Assembly: GCA_029564935.1 (NCBI GenBank)
Contig: JAKQPD010000318.1
Location: forward strand, 28,168 to 92,167
Direction: 5' to 3'
Source of the DNA: Bacteroidota bacterium
GTDB lineage: Bacteria; Bacteroidota; Bacteroidia; Bacteroidales; VadinHA17
Length of the DNA stretch: 64,000 bases
The position numbers and the translations under genes are program-made. Below the pieces are notes generated by a model. That model was not told the origin of the DNA and did no database searches. It saw only the letters and a program-made list of their open reading frames with translations. Shown here one piece after another: positions 46,316-54,198 of this stretch (position 1 is the stretch's first letter; the number at the start of each line of letters is the position of its first letter).

Positions 46316-49024
46316 CTAATAATTATCATGATAGTCTTTTCTTCTCTCATACTTCAGGTCGGACAAGACCGCTGCCTTGACCCTGATTGAGAACTCCCAC
46401 ATTTTCACGGTACCGTTGGGTACCCAGTTGAACGACATATCCCAGCAATGAAGATCCCTTGTGATAGCTATCTGAGTCATAGTAATCTCTTTCCTCGCAA
46501 AATCATAGCCGCTGTTAAAAGTAAGGTTCATCTTTTTTGTAAGTGAAAGGTTCCCGTTGACCATCAGTGTCTGGCTCAGAGAAGATCTGTTATATAATTT
46601 TGCATAGTTGATACTGTAAGCGATATTCATCGTCCATGGCACATCGAATTCCATATACCCGTACTCATCGAAAATCCCGGCTTTTTCCGGCCCGTTCCCT
46701 TCAGCACCGGGAAAATTCCTGTCACTTCGGTCGAGACTTGAAAAATTATTCTGATTCTGAGTTTCCGGGGGAGTCTGAGAACTTTTTTTCGAATCATTCC
46801 GATTAAGGAGTTCATTAAGACTGAAGTCGAGACTCATGCTGACATTGGTAAGGCGAAGCGGTTTGCCGGTCTCCGACCAGTAGAATTTCCCTGTCTGATT
46901 GCCCTTGCTGTCGAGTGCATAGAATGAGAAATTACCTCCTGCAGAAATACTTATGTTCTGAAAAAGTGTTGTACGCATAACCATGTTCAGCGGACTCCAC
47001 TTCAATGAATCCGCAAATACATTATATGAAGTCGACAGGCCGAAATTATCGATAAGTTTCATGGTTTTCGGCTTACCTGTGGTATCGTTATGTTCAAATA
47101 CTTTGGCTTCGAGAATATTTGTCAGATTGAAAGATATATTCCCACTTTTTCTTGATAATGAAGGAGTTCCATATATGCCGCCCTCAAAAATTGAATAATC
47201 TGTCGTACGTCCGGTCGTATCCGACTGGACCTGCCTGTACATCTGGGTGCTGAATCCTTTCAGAAAAGGTATATAGCTGAAACTTACAGAGGGTTTCATC
47301 ACATGTCTTATGGCCTGGACCCTGGATTCGGGATTGGTGAACTGAAACAGTCCGAAGATCTGGGGACTATACCCGGCGCTTATTGAAGGATTGATTGAGT
47401 GACCATAGAAATATCCCCTTAGAGTGTCAATTATAACAGCCGGTTTTATCTCGTTTGTTTCAGGATCCCTGTAATTAATATTCCAGGTTTTATTAATTTT
47501 CTGGGTATACATAACACCGTTATAGGATACAGATGGCGAGATTGAGAAATTCCTGAATGGTCTCAGCTGGAAGCTCAGTGGCACTTCATGGGAAAATCCT
47601 GAGCGCATATTTTTCCAGACCTTATTTGTAAAAAGCAGGCTGTCATAGGTGCTTATCTGATTATCGACTTTTGCTGAATATGAGAATGAAAGTTCCTGGT
47701 ACCATTTGTCCGGTCCTGTTCTCTTTCTGCTCTTAAGAGGGTAAATTCTCGACATGCTGAAATTAAGCTTTGGCAGGTTGAGATTAACTGTGGGATATTT
47801 ACCTCTTATATTCTGGCTATGGTTCATACTTGCTGAAAAGTTGAACGGAGTTCCCTCCCACGATTTTGAATAGCTGACACTCGACTGCCGCTGTGTTGTT
47901 ATATGATCATTCAGATTATAGCTGTTGTTCCTGTCGAAGCCGCTTGAGCTCATATTGACACTTGCCGCGAACCTCGATCCCGGCCTTGCCTTGGCATTCT
48001 GGTTATAGGACCAGTTAATACTGTAGTTTGCCGCCTTTCTGTAGTCAGATAATCCCTTATGCCCGTTCACGTTATTTGCATATGTGAATGAAAAATTCCC
48101 GCTGTATTTATACCTTTTATTATAACTGGTAGCGACTGTACCCAGCCATGAACCGTTCGTGAAAATATTTCCTTTGAGTGTCAGGTCAAAATAGTTGTTA
48201 AGGGCAAAATAGTAACCACCGTCGGTTAGTGCATATCCGCGACCTTCCTCATAGTGGGGTTTCGGCATAATAATTCCCGAGGCCGCCCTTTTGGTCTGCA
48301 CGGGAAAGTACCCGAACGGAATGTACAGAGGAAGGGGTATTCCTTCAAGTACCAGATTACCCGGTCCGGAAATTATCTTTCTGCCCGGATAAACTTTTGC
48401 TTTCGGAAGGTTTATATAGAAGTGCGGAGTATCTGCATCACATGTTGAATAGGTACTTTTAAAAATATTTGTTGTTCCGTCATCGAGCATTTTTGCTATC
48501 CGGCTCCTGAGAAGTCCATCCTCCTGTTCGGTGACGATTACCTTGACCACAGCCTGACCTGTTTTGAAATTGTATGTAAGGGTATCTGCATCATATTTGT
48601 CAGATCCAACCTCCAGAACCGGTTTCCCCTGAACAACACCTGAAGTATCCTTTATGCCGGTAGCGAATACCTGGCTTGTTTCCATATTGAACTCTATCGA
48701 GTCTGCAGTGATCTTTATATTATCATAGTTGACTTCAGCTTTCTTTACAAGGGTTGATTTCTTATTTATCAGGTCATTCCGCTTATACCCTTCAGCTTTG
48801 TATGTAACCTGTTTTTCAATTGCTTCAGGGGAAATCTTTTTAAGGAATATTGTATCAGTAGCAATCGAATCAGGCCTGATAATCAATGAATCAGGCTTAA
48901 TAATGGCTTCCTGGGAGAACAGAGAAACAGACAGGAGCATCACGAAGAGCACTACAAGTAACCGCTTTTCTTTAATAAAATACAACTTAAATACTATTTT
49001 TGTACTGTTTTTGTGTGACGTCAT
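46316..49024 (-). CDS. lptD: LPS-assembly protein LptD-like outer-membrane protein
   Basis: The track starts at 49072; I choose the ATG at 49024 (MTSHKNSTKIVFKLYF), giving 902 residues, with a hydrophobic stretch (RLLVVLFVMLLSVSLFSQ) serving as signal peptide. Residues about 55-220 form an OstA/LptA-like domain (ADSIEFNMETSQVFATG, 'YDADTLTYNFKTGQAVVK'). A large beta-barrel region follows to the C-terminus, rich in alternating aromatic strands. It is the final outer-membrane step of LPS transport. Sequence is divergent from proteobacterial LptD, as expected for Bacteroidota. It is divergently transcribed from a cell-wall amidase with starts about 40 bp apart. Confidence 0.9.
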   Translation of the reverse strand: MTSHKNSTKIVFKLYFIKEKRLLVVLFVMLLSVSLFSQEAIIKPDSLIIRPDSIATDTIFLKKISPEAIEKQVTYKAEGYKRNDLINKKSTLVKKAEVNYDNIKITADSIEFNMETSQVFATGIKDTSGVVQGKPVLEVGSDKYDADTLTYNFKTGQAVVKVIVTEQEDGLLRSRIAKMLDDGTTNIFKSTYSTCDADTPHFYINLPKAKVYPGRKIISGPGNLVLEGIPLPLYIPFGYFPVQTKRAASGIIMPKPHYEEGRGYALTDGGYYFALNNYFDLTLKGNIFTNGSWLGTVATSYNKRYKYSGNFSFTYANNVNGHKGLSDYRKAANYSINWSYNQNAKARPGSRFAASVNMSSSGFDRNNSYNLNDHITTQRQSSVSYSKSWEGTPFNFSASMNHSQNIRGKYPTVNLNLPKLNFSMSRIYPLKSRKRTGPDKWYQELSFSYSAKVDNQISTYDSLLFTNKVWKNMRSGFSHEVPLSFQLRPFRNFSISPSVSYNGVMYTQKINKTWNINYRDPETNEIKPAVIIDTLRGYFYGHSINPSISAGYSPQIFGLFQFTNPESRVQAIRHVMKPSVSFSYIPFLKGFSTQMYRQVQSDTTGRTTDYSIFEGGIYGTPSLSRKSGNISFNLTNILEAKVFEHNDTTGKPKTMKLIDNFGLSTSYNVFADSLKWSPLNMVMRTTLFQNISISAGGNFSFYALDSKGNQTGKFYWSETGKPLRLTNVSMSLDFSLNELLNRNDSKKSSQTPPETQNQNNFSSLDRSDRNFPGAEGNGPEKAGIFDEYGYMEFDVPWTMNIAYSINYAKLYNRSSLSQTLMVNGNLSLTKKMNLTFNSGYDFARKEITMTQIAITRDLHCWDMSFNWVPNGTVKMWEFSIRVKAAVLSDLKYERRKDYHDNY

Positions 49025-49064
49025 GATGTCGGCGGTAAAACTATTAAAAAAACGCGAACTAAAT

Positions 49065-50216
49065 ATGTGCACAGTTTATAAAAACGGCAAACACCATACC
49101 ATTTATATATATAGTATTGCATTCGCCCTGTTTTTTACCCTCATTAATGTTCATGCCGTTCCCTTATTCAAAACAAACGGAAAGTGGGTTATAGTTATTG
49201 ATCCGGGACATGGGGGAAGAGACCCTGGCGCTCTCGGATCATTCAGCCAGGAAAAGAATATCAACCTGGCTATTGCAAAGAAAACCGGTGAATACCTCAC
49301 GGCCAGTCTAAGTAACGTGAAGGTAGTTTATACCAGGGAAGACGATTCCACTGTCGATCTGCTCGACAGGCCGGAGATTGCAAATAAGAACAAAGCCGAT
49401 CTTTTTATTTCAATACATTCAAACTGGGCAAGAAACAAAAATGTGTCCGGTCCTGAAACATATATAATGGGGCTTGCAAAAGATGAGGATAACCTTGCTG
49501 TGGCCATGAAAGAGAATGAAGTCATTCTTCTGGAGGATGATTATTCAACCAGATACCAGGGATTTGATCCGAAATCACCTGAATCTTATATTATATTCAC
49601 TCTTATACAGAATGTATACCAGAAACAAAGTGCTGATCTTGCAATGAAGATCCAGACGCAGTTCAAGGAAAGAGCAAACAGGAATGACAGGGGTGTCAGG
49701 CAGGCGGGTTTCTGGGTTCTCTTTAACACTGCCATGCCAAGCGTGCTTATCGAAACCGGGTTCATTACAAACGCTGCCGAGGAGAAGTATCTTAACTCCG
49801 AACAGGGACAGGATTACCTGGCATCCGCAATATACAGGGCATGCCGCGATTATATAAATGGTATAGATAAGATGAGCAATTTTACCCCGAATGATAAAAA
49901 ACTGCCTGATGAAGACCCTCAGCTTACCGCTGAACCGGTTCAGAAAGATGATGGCATCGTTTTTATGGTGCAGGTGTCTTCGGCGTCAGCCAGAACAGAA
50001 ATCAAACCGGAAAACTTCAGAGGACTGACCGATATTGTGGAAATCAATGTGCAGGAACGGTATAAATATGCCACCGGAAGCTTCAGAGAATATGCCGAAG
50101 CAGTGAAATACAGGAGGAAAATTGAAGAAATCTTTCCTGATGCTTTTGTAATTGCATTAAAAGATAACAAAATACTACCTTTACAACAGGCTCTTGACCT
50201 TAAAAAGAAGAAATAA
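49065..50216 (+). CDS. N-acetylmuramoyl-L-alanine amidase
   Basis: The track starts inside lptD; ATG 49065 (MCTVYKNGKHHTIYIYSI) gives 383 residues and avoids the overlap, though ATG 49023/49026 are in frame. A hydrophobic signal segment precedes the Amidase_3 domain: VIVIDPGHGGRDPGALG (zinc His), 'EKNINLAIAKKTGEYL', LFISIHSNWA, and VLIETGFITN (catalytic Glu). The C-terminal 90 residues look SPOR-like (VFMVQVSSASARTEI ... YKYATGSFREYAEA). It cleaves septal or lateral peptidoglycan stem peptides in the periplasm. Gap to the MCE gene is 13 bp. Confidence 0.93.
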   Translation: MCTVYKNGKHHTIYIYSIAFALFFTLINVHAVPLFKTNGKWVIVIDPGHGGRDPGALGSFSQEKNINLAIAKKTGEYLTASLSNVKVVYTREDDSTVDLLDRPEIANKNKADLFISIHSNWARNKNVSGPETYIMGLAKDEDNLAVAMKENEVILLEDDYSTRYQGFDPKSPESYIIFTLIQNVYQKQSADLAMKIQTQFKERANRNDRGVRQAGFWVLFNTAMPSVLIETGFITNAAEEKYLNSEQGQDYLASAIYRACRDYINGIDKMSNFTPNDKKLPDEDPQLTAEPVQKDDGIVFMVQVSSASARTEIKPENFRGLTDIVEINVQERYKYATGSFREYAEAVKYRRKIEEIFPDAFVIALKDNKILPLQQALDLKKKK

Positions 50217-50229
50217 ACATCCGGCAACC

Positions 50230-51180
50230 ATGAAAATCTCAAATGAAGTCAAAGTAGGAGCAGCAGCACTCGTAACCATTCTGGCATTTATATGGCTCTT
50301 CAATTTTCTGAAAGGCAAAGATTATTTCAAGAAGACTGCTTACTATTACAGTGTATTTGACGATATCGGAGGTCTGGCCGAATCGAGCCCCGTTGAAATA
50401 AATGGCTTCAGGGTCGGTGTGGTCCAGTCGATAAGCCTTCTCAATGAAACGAGCGGAAAGATCCTTGTAACTTACTCGGTAAGTAATGATTTCAGGCTAC
50501 CGGTCAATTCTGTCGCCGAAATACTTCCCGTTTCAATAATTGCCGGAATGAAGGTCCAGTTCCTCTTAGGAAACGGCCCCGGATTCTACAATGAAGGCGA
50601 TACAATACCCGGAATGCTTTCCAAATCGATAATTGTAAGTATTGAAGAACAGTTCGGGCCCATAAAGGATAAACTGATGTCACTGGTTGTTGCCCTTGAT
50701 TCGGTCACTGCCGCAATTGATGATGTGCTTGATCCGGAATTCAGGAAAAATGTAAATGGTATCGTGTCAAATCTTAACAGTACAGCAGGAAGTGTTAACG
50801 ATATCATAGGCTCAAATGAGAAAGATCTTAAAAAGGCAGTCGCTGATCTTACAAGGTTTTCAGGTATGCTGGCTGATAATTCACCAAAAATAAGCAAGGC
50901 AGTGACCAACCTTGAATCAATTTCAGATACGATTGCAGCTTCCGATATTTATTCTTCACTGGCGGATCTGAAGAAAACCCTCGAAGGAACATCAGGCCTT
51001 CTGAAAAATCTTAATGAGGGTAAAGGCAGTGCCGGACAATTACTTACAGATGATTCTCTATATACAAATTTGTCAGGTACACTTCAGAGCCTGAACCTCC
51101 TTTTACAGGATATGAAAGCCAATCCGAAAAAGTATGTACATTTTTCTTTATTTGGCAAAAAAAATATTCCTTCAGAATGA
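50230..51180 (+). CDS. MlaD/MCE-family lipid transport protein
   Basis: The track starts within the amidase; ATG 50230 (MKISNEVKVGAAALVTILAF) gives 316 residues. One N-terminal TM helix, then an MCE domain (about 40-125: 'YYSVFDDIGGLAESSPVEINGFRVGVV'), then a long helical region with heptad-like repeats. MCE proteins form hexameric rings that carry lipids between inner and outer membranes. No MlaE or MlaF gene is adjacent, so the permease and ATPase must be elsewhere. It shares an operon with the amidase. Confidence 0.88.
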   Translation: MKISNEVKVGAAALVTILAFIWLFNFLKGKDYFKKTAYYYSVFDDIGGLAESSPVEINGFRVGVVQSISLLNETSGKILVTYSVSNDFRLPVNSVAEILPVSIIAGMKVQFLLGNGPGFYNEGDTIPGMLSKSIIVSIEEQFGPIKDKLMSLVVALDSVTAAIDDVLDPEFRKNVNGIVSNLNSTAGSVNDIIGSNEKDLKKAVADLTRFSGMLADNSPKISKAVTNLESISDTIAASDIYSSLADLKKTLEGTSGLLKNLNEGKGSAGQLLTDDSLYTNLSGTLQSLNLLLQDMKANPKKYVHFSLFGKKNIPSE

Positions 51181-51516
51181 TCGTATATTAAAAAATTCAC
51201 ATTATCTTTTCGTCGTGAAAGAGATGTGAAGTCATGTTAGAATAATCCGCATTTTTGTTTTTATAATGCCCGGTTATGAACTTGAGTTTATAATGAGTTG
51301 TTATACACTTGTTAGGTTGACTTATTGCCTCTAACTGATTGATTTACTGTGATTTACGAAAAGAAATTATTTTTTCACGGGTAAGTTACTGATGGATAAA
51401 ACCATATACTTTTTTTGACAAAATCAAGTGAAAATAATTTTTTTTATTAGTTTTTTTTTTACAAATATTGCTTAAGAAATGAGCTTGAATACGTCCTTAT
51501 AAAACAACCTTTCTAA
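51181..51516. other. intergenic region upstream of dnaA (336 bp)
   Basis: Very AT-rich spacer with T runs (51445-51462). It contains an imperfect hairpin (TTCACAT...ATGTGAA, 51195-51230) and one near-match to a DnaA box (TTATACACT, 51301). I see no cluster of DnaA boxes, so an origin is not supported. It presumably holds the dnaA promoter. Confidence 0.5.
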
Positions 51517-52947
51517 ATGAACAAAACGCATCACGATGTCTGGAATAACTGTCTGCAAATTATAAGGGATATAATCCCTTCGCCCAGTTATAAAACATGG
51601 TTTGAACCAATAGTACCTCTCAAACTTGAGAATAACATTCTTACAATCCAGGTACCAAGTCCTTTCTTTTATGAATACCTGGAGGAGCAGTATATAGATA
51701 TTCTAAGAAAAACGCTTCGACGTGAGATTGGTACTGAAGCCAAACTTGAGTATAACGTCGTGATGGAAAATGCAAATTATAGCGATGGAAAACCATATAC
51801 AGTAAGGTACCCGTCGAGGAATAAGGCAGATCTGAACAATAAACCTCTCCAGGTCCCCTTCGACGTCACCCATCCCTCAATAAAGAATCCGTTTGTCATA
51901 CCCGGCATAAAAAAGCTGCATTTCGACCCGAAACTGAATCCCGATTATAATTTCAACAATTTCGTTGAAGGCGAATGCAACAGGCTTGCACGTTCGGCGG
52001 GAATTGCCGTCGGGAACAACCCGGGCGGAACTGCCTTTAACCCGCTTATGATCTACGGCGATTCCGGTCTCGGCAAAACCCATCTTACCCAGGCTATAGG
52101 AATACTTGTAAAGGAAAAACATCCCGACAAAACTGTTTTATATGTAAATGCAAATAAATTCCAGACCCAGTTTGTTGAATCGGTAAGGAATAACAATAAG
52201 AACGATTTCCTTCATTTCTACCAGATGATCGATGTCCTGATACTCGACGATGTTCACGAGTTCGCAGGAAAAGAAAAGACCCAGGATACCTTCTTCCATA
52301 TATTTAATCACCTTCATCAGTCAGGGAAGCAGCTCATTCTTACCTGTGACAAACCGCCGGTAGATCTTCAGGGAATGGAACAAAGGCTCCTCTCCAGGTT
52401 CAAATGGGGGCTTCAGGCCGACCTGCAAAGACCTGATTATGAGACCCGCCTGGCAATCCTTAAAAGGAAAGCATACAATGACGGCATTGAACTGCCTGAC
52501 GAGATATTTGAATACCTTGCAGTTAATATTACAAATAATATAAGGGAACTCGAAGCTGTTTTGATATCATTATATGCCCAGTCAACCCTTAACAGGAAGG
52601 AAATAACCCTCGACCTAGCACGGATGATGGTCGAAAAGCTGATAAGCACTTCACGAAGAGAAATTACAATCGATTACATACAGAAAATAGTATGCGAATA
52701 CTATAAGATCCCTATCGATCTTATTCAGGGAAAAACAAGAAAAAGAGAGATCGTGCAGGCACGCCAGGTTTCGATGTATTTCTCAAAAAACCTTACGAAA
52801 GCATCACTTGCAAGCATCGGCTCACATATCGGAGGGAAAGATCATGCAACAGTACTTCATGCGTGCAAAACAGTCAATAACCTTATTGATACCGACAAAC
52901 ATTTCAGGAGCCAGATAAACGAAATTGAGAAGAAACTTAAAGTATAA
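51517..52947 (+). CDS. dnaA: chromosomal replication initiator DnaA
   Basis: 476 residues. Domain I (WNNCLQIIRDIIPSPSYKTWFEPI), linker domain II, AAA+ domain III with Walker A GDSGLGKTH and Walker B VLILDDVHEFAGK, and DNA-binding domain IV with the basic-loop motif 'LIQGKTRKREIVQARQVSMY' and the GGKDHATVLHACK signature. It binds DnaA boxes at oriC and starts replication. It is followed 3 bp later by galK, an unusual but same-strand arrangement. Confidence 0.97.
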   Translation: MNKTHHDVWNNCLQIIRDIIPSPSYKTWFEPIVPLKLENNILTIQVPSPFFYEYLEEQYIDILRKTLRREIGTEAKLEYNVVMENANYSDGKPYTVRYPSRNKADLNNKPLQVPFDVTHPSIKNPFVIPGIKKLHFDPKLNPDYNFNNFVEGECNRLARSAGIAVGNNPGGTAFNPLMIYGDSGLGKTHLTQAIGILVKEKHPDKTVLYVNANKFQTQFVESVRNNNKNDFLHFYQMIDVLILDDVHEFAGKEKTQDTFFHIFNHLHQSGKQLILTCDKPPVDLQGMEQRLLSRFKWGLQADLQRPDYETRLAILKRKAYNDGIELPDEIFEYLAVNITNNIRELEAVLISLYAQSTLNRKEITLDLARMMVEKLISTSRREITIDYIQKIVCEYYKIPIDLIQGKTRKREIVQARQVSMYFSKNLTKASLASIGSHIGGKDHATVLHACKTVNNLIDTDKHFRSQINEIEKKLKV

Positions 52948-52950
52948 CTG

Positions 52951-54117
52951 ATGAATAAGAAACATTTCTCTGACAAATTCTATGAGAAATACGGGAACAG
53001 GAATGAAAAGCCTGTTCTTTTTTTCTCACCCGGGAGAGTTAACCTTATCGGCGAACATACCGATTATAACGGCGGATATGTCTTCCCCTGTGCCCTCAAT
53101 TACGGTACCTACCTGCTTATACGAAAAACCGAAGGGAATAAATTAAAATTCAGCACTTTGAATTTTGACCATGACGAAGAAACAACTATTGACGGCCTGT
53201 TCAAAAACACAGGTAAAACATGGATAAATTATCCTCTCGGTGTGATTAATGAATTTCTGAAAAGAGGGAAAAAGATCAGCGGTCTTGAACTCCTTTATTA
53301 CGGTGATGTTCCAAACGGAGCAGGCCTCTCATCATCGGCTTCTATTGAAATTGTAACTGCAGTTGCCCTTAACGAATTGTTCAATGCAGGCTTTACTACG
53401 CTCGAACTTGTAAAGATGGGTCAGCTTGCTGAAAACGAATTCGTTGGAATGAACTGCGGTATAATGGATCAGTTTGCGGTAGGTTTCGGCAAAAAAGATC
53501 ATGCAATTTTCCTGAATTGTGATACTCTTGATTATGAAAATGTTCCTGTAATCCTGGATGATTTTTCGCTGATTATCACAAATACAAACAAAAGGCGTGG
53601 ACTAACCGGTTCAAAGTATAACGAAAGAAGAGCGGAATGTGAAAAAGCCGTTGAGCTTCTGCAGGCATACAAACCCATAAGAAACCTCAGTGAGCTGGTA
53701 ACAGGTGATCTGGATGTACTGGAGAAATATATCTCCGATCCTGTTGTAAGACGCAGGGCAAAGCATGTGATCAGCGAGAACGGAAGAGTAATTGAGGCTG
53801 TAAAAGTGCTGAAAGAAAACAATATTAAAAGATTCGGCGAATTAATGAACCTGTCGCACGACTCCCTGAAAGACGATTATGAAGTTACGGGCACAGAGCT
53901 CGACACACTTGTATATGAAGGGAGAAAACTACCCGGGGTGATAGGCACACGGATGACCGGGGCAGGCTTCGGTGGCTGCACAGTTTCAATTGTTTTGAAA
54001 GAAGAGGCAGAGAACTTCATGATCAAACTTGCCAAGGCATATACAATTAAAACAGGATTGGTGCCGGACTTCTACCAACCTGAAATTGGGAACGGAGCCG
54101 GTAAGCTCCAATATTGA
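52951..54117 (+). CDS. galK: galactokinase
   Basis: 388 residues, GHMP kinase. Motif 1 PGRVNLIGEHTDYNGG (galactokinase signature), motif 2 PNGAGLSSSAS (ATP-binding), motif 3 TGAGFGGCTVS. It phosphorylates galactose to galactose-1-phosphate in the Leloir pathway. No galT or galE is next to it. It begins 3 bp after the dnaA stop, so it probably shares the dnaA transcript, and it is ended by the repeated-arm terminator at 54131-54192. Confidence 0.96.
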   Translation: MNKKHFSDKFYEKYGNRNEKPVLFFSPGRVNLIGEHTDYNGGYVFPCALNYGTYLLIRKTEGNKLKFSTLNFDHDEETTIDGLFKNTGKTWINYPLGVINEFLKRGKKISGLELLYYGDVPNGAGLSSSASIEIVTAVALNELFNAGFTTLELVKMGQLAENEFVGMNCGIMDQFAVGFGKKDHAIFLNCDTLDYENVPVILDDFSLIITNTNKRRGLTGSKYNERRAECEKAVELLQAYKPIRNLSELVTGDLDVLEKYISDPVVRRRAKHVISENGRVIEAVKVLKENNIKRFGELMNLSHDSLKDDYEVTGTELDTLVYEGRKLPGVIGTRMTGAGFGGCTVSIVLKEEAENFMIKLAKAYTIKTGLVPDFYQPEIGNGAGKLQY

Positions 54118-54130
54118 CCAGGCTGTAAAA

Positions 54131-54192
54131 GAAAAACGTATTAAAAAACGTATTAAAAAACGTATTAAAAAACGTATTTTAATACGTTTTTC
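54131..54192. terminator. terminator with four repeated 5' arms
   Basis: Four direct copies of a 12-bp unit (AAAAAACGTATT; first copy one base short) are followed by one inverted copy (AATACGTTTTTC). The innermost pairing gives AAAACGTATTTTAATACGTTTT. Poly-A and poly-T flanks allow termination on both strands between convergent galK and the glycosidase-like gene. Confidence 0.8.
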
Positions 54193-54198
54193 TTTCCA

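Noticed and set aside
51181-51516. oriC upstream of dnaA
   Set aside because: Only one near-match to a DnaA box (TTATACACT) was seen, with no cluster; AT-richness alone is not enough.
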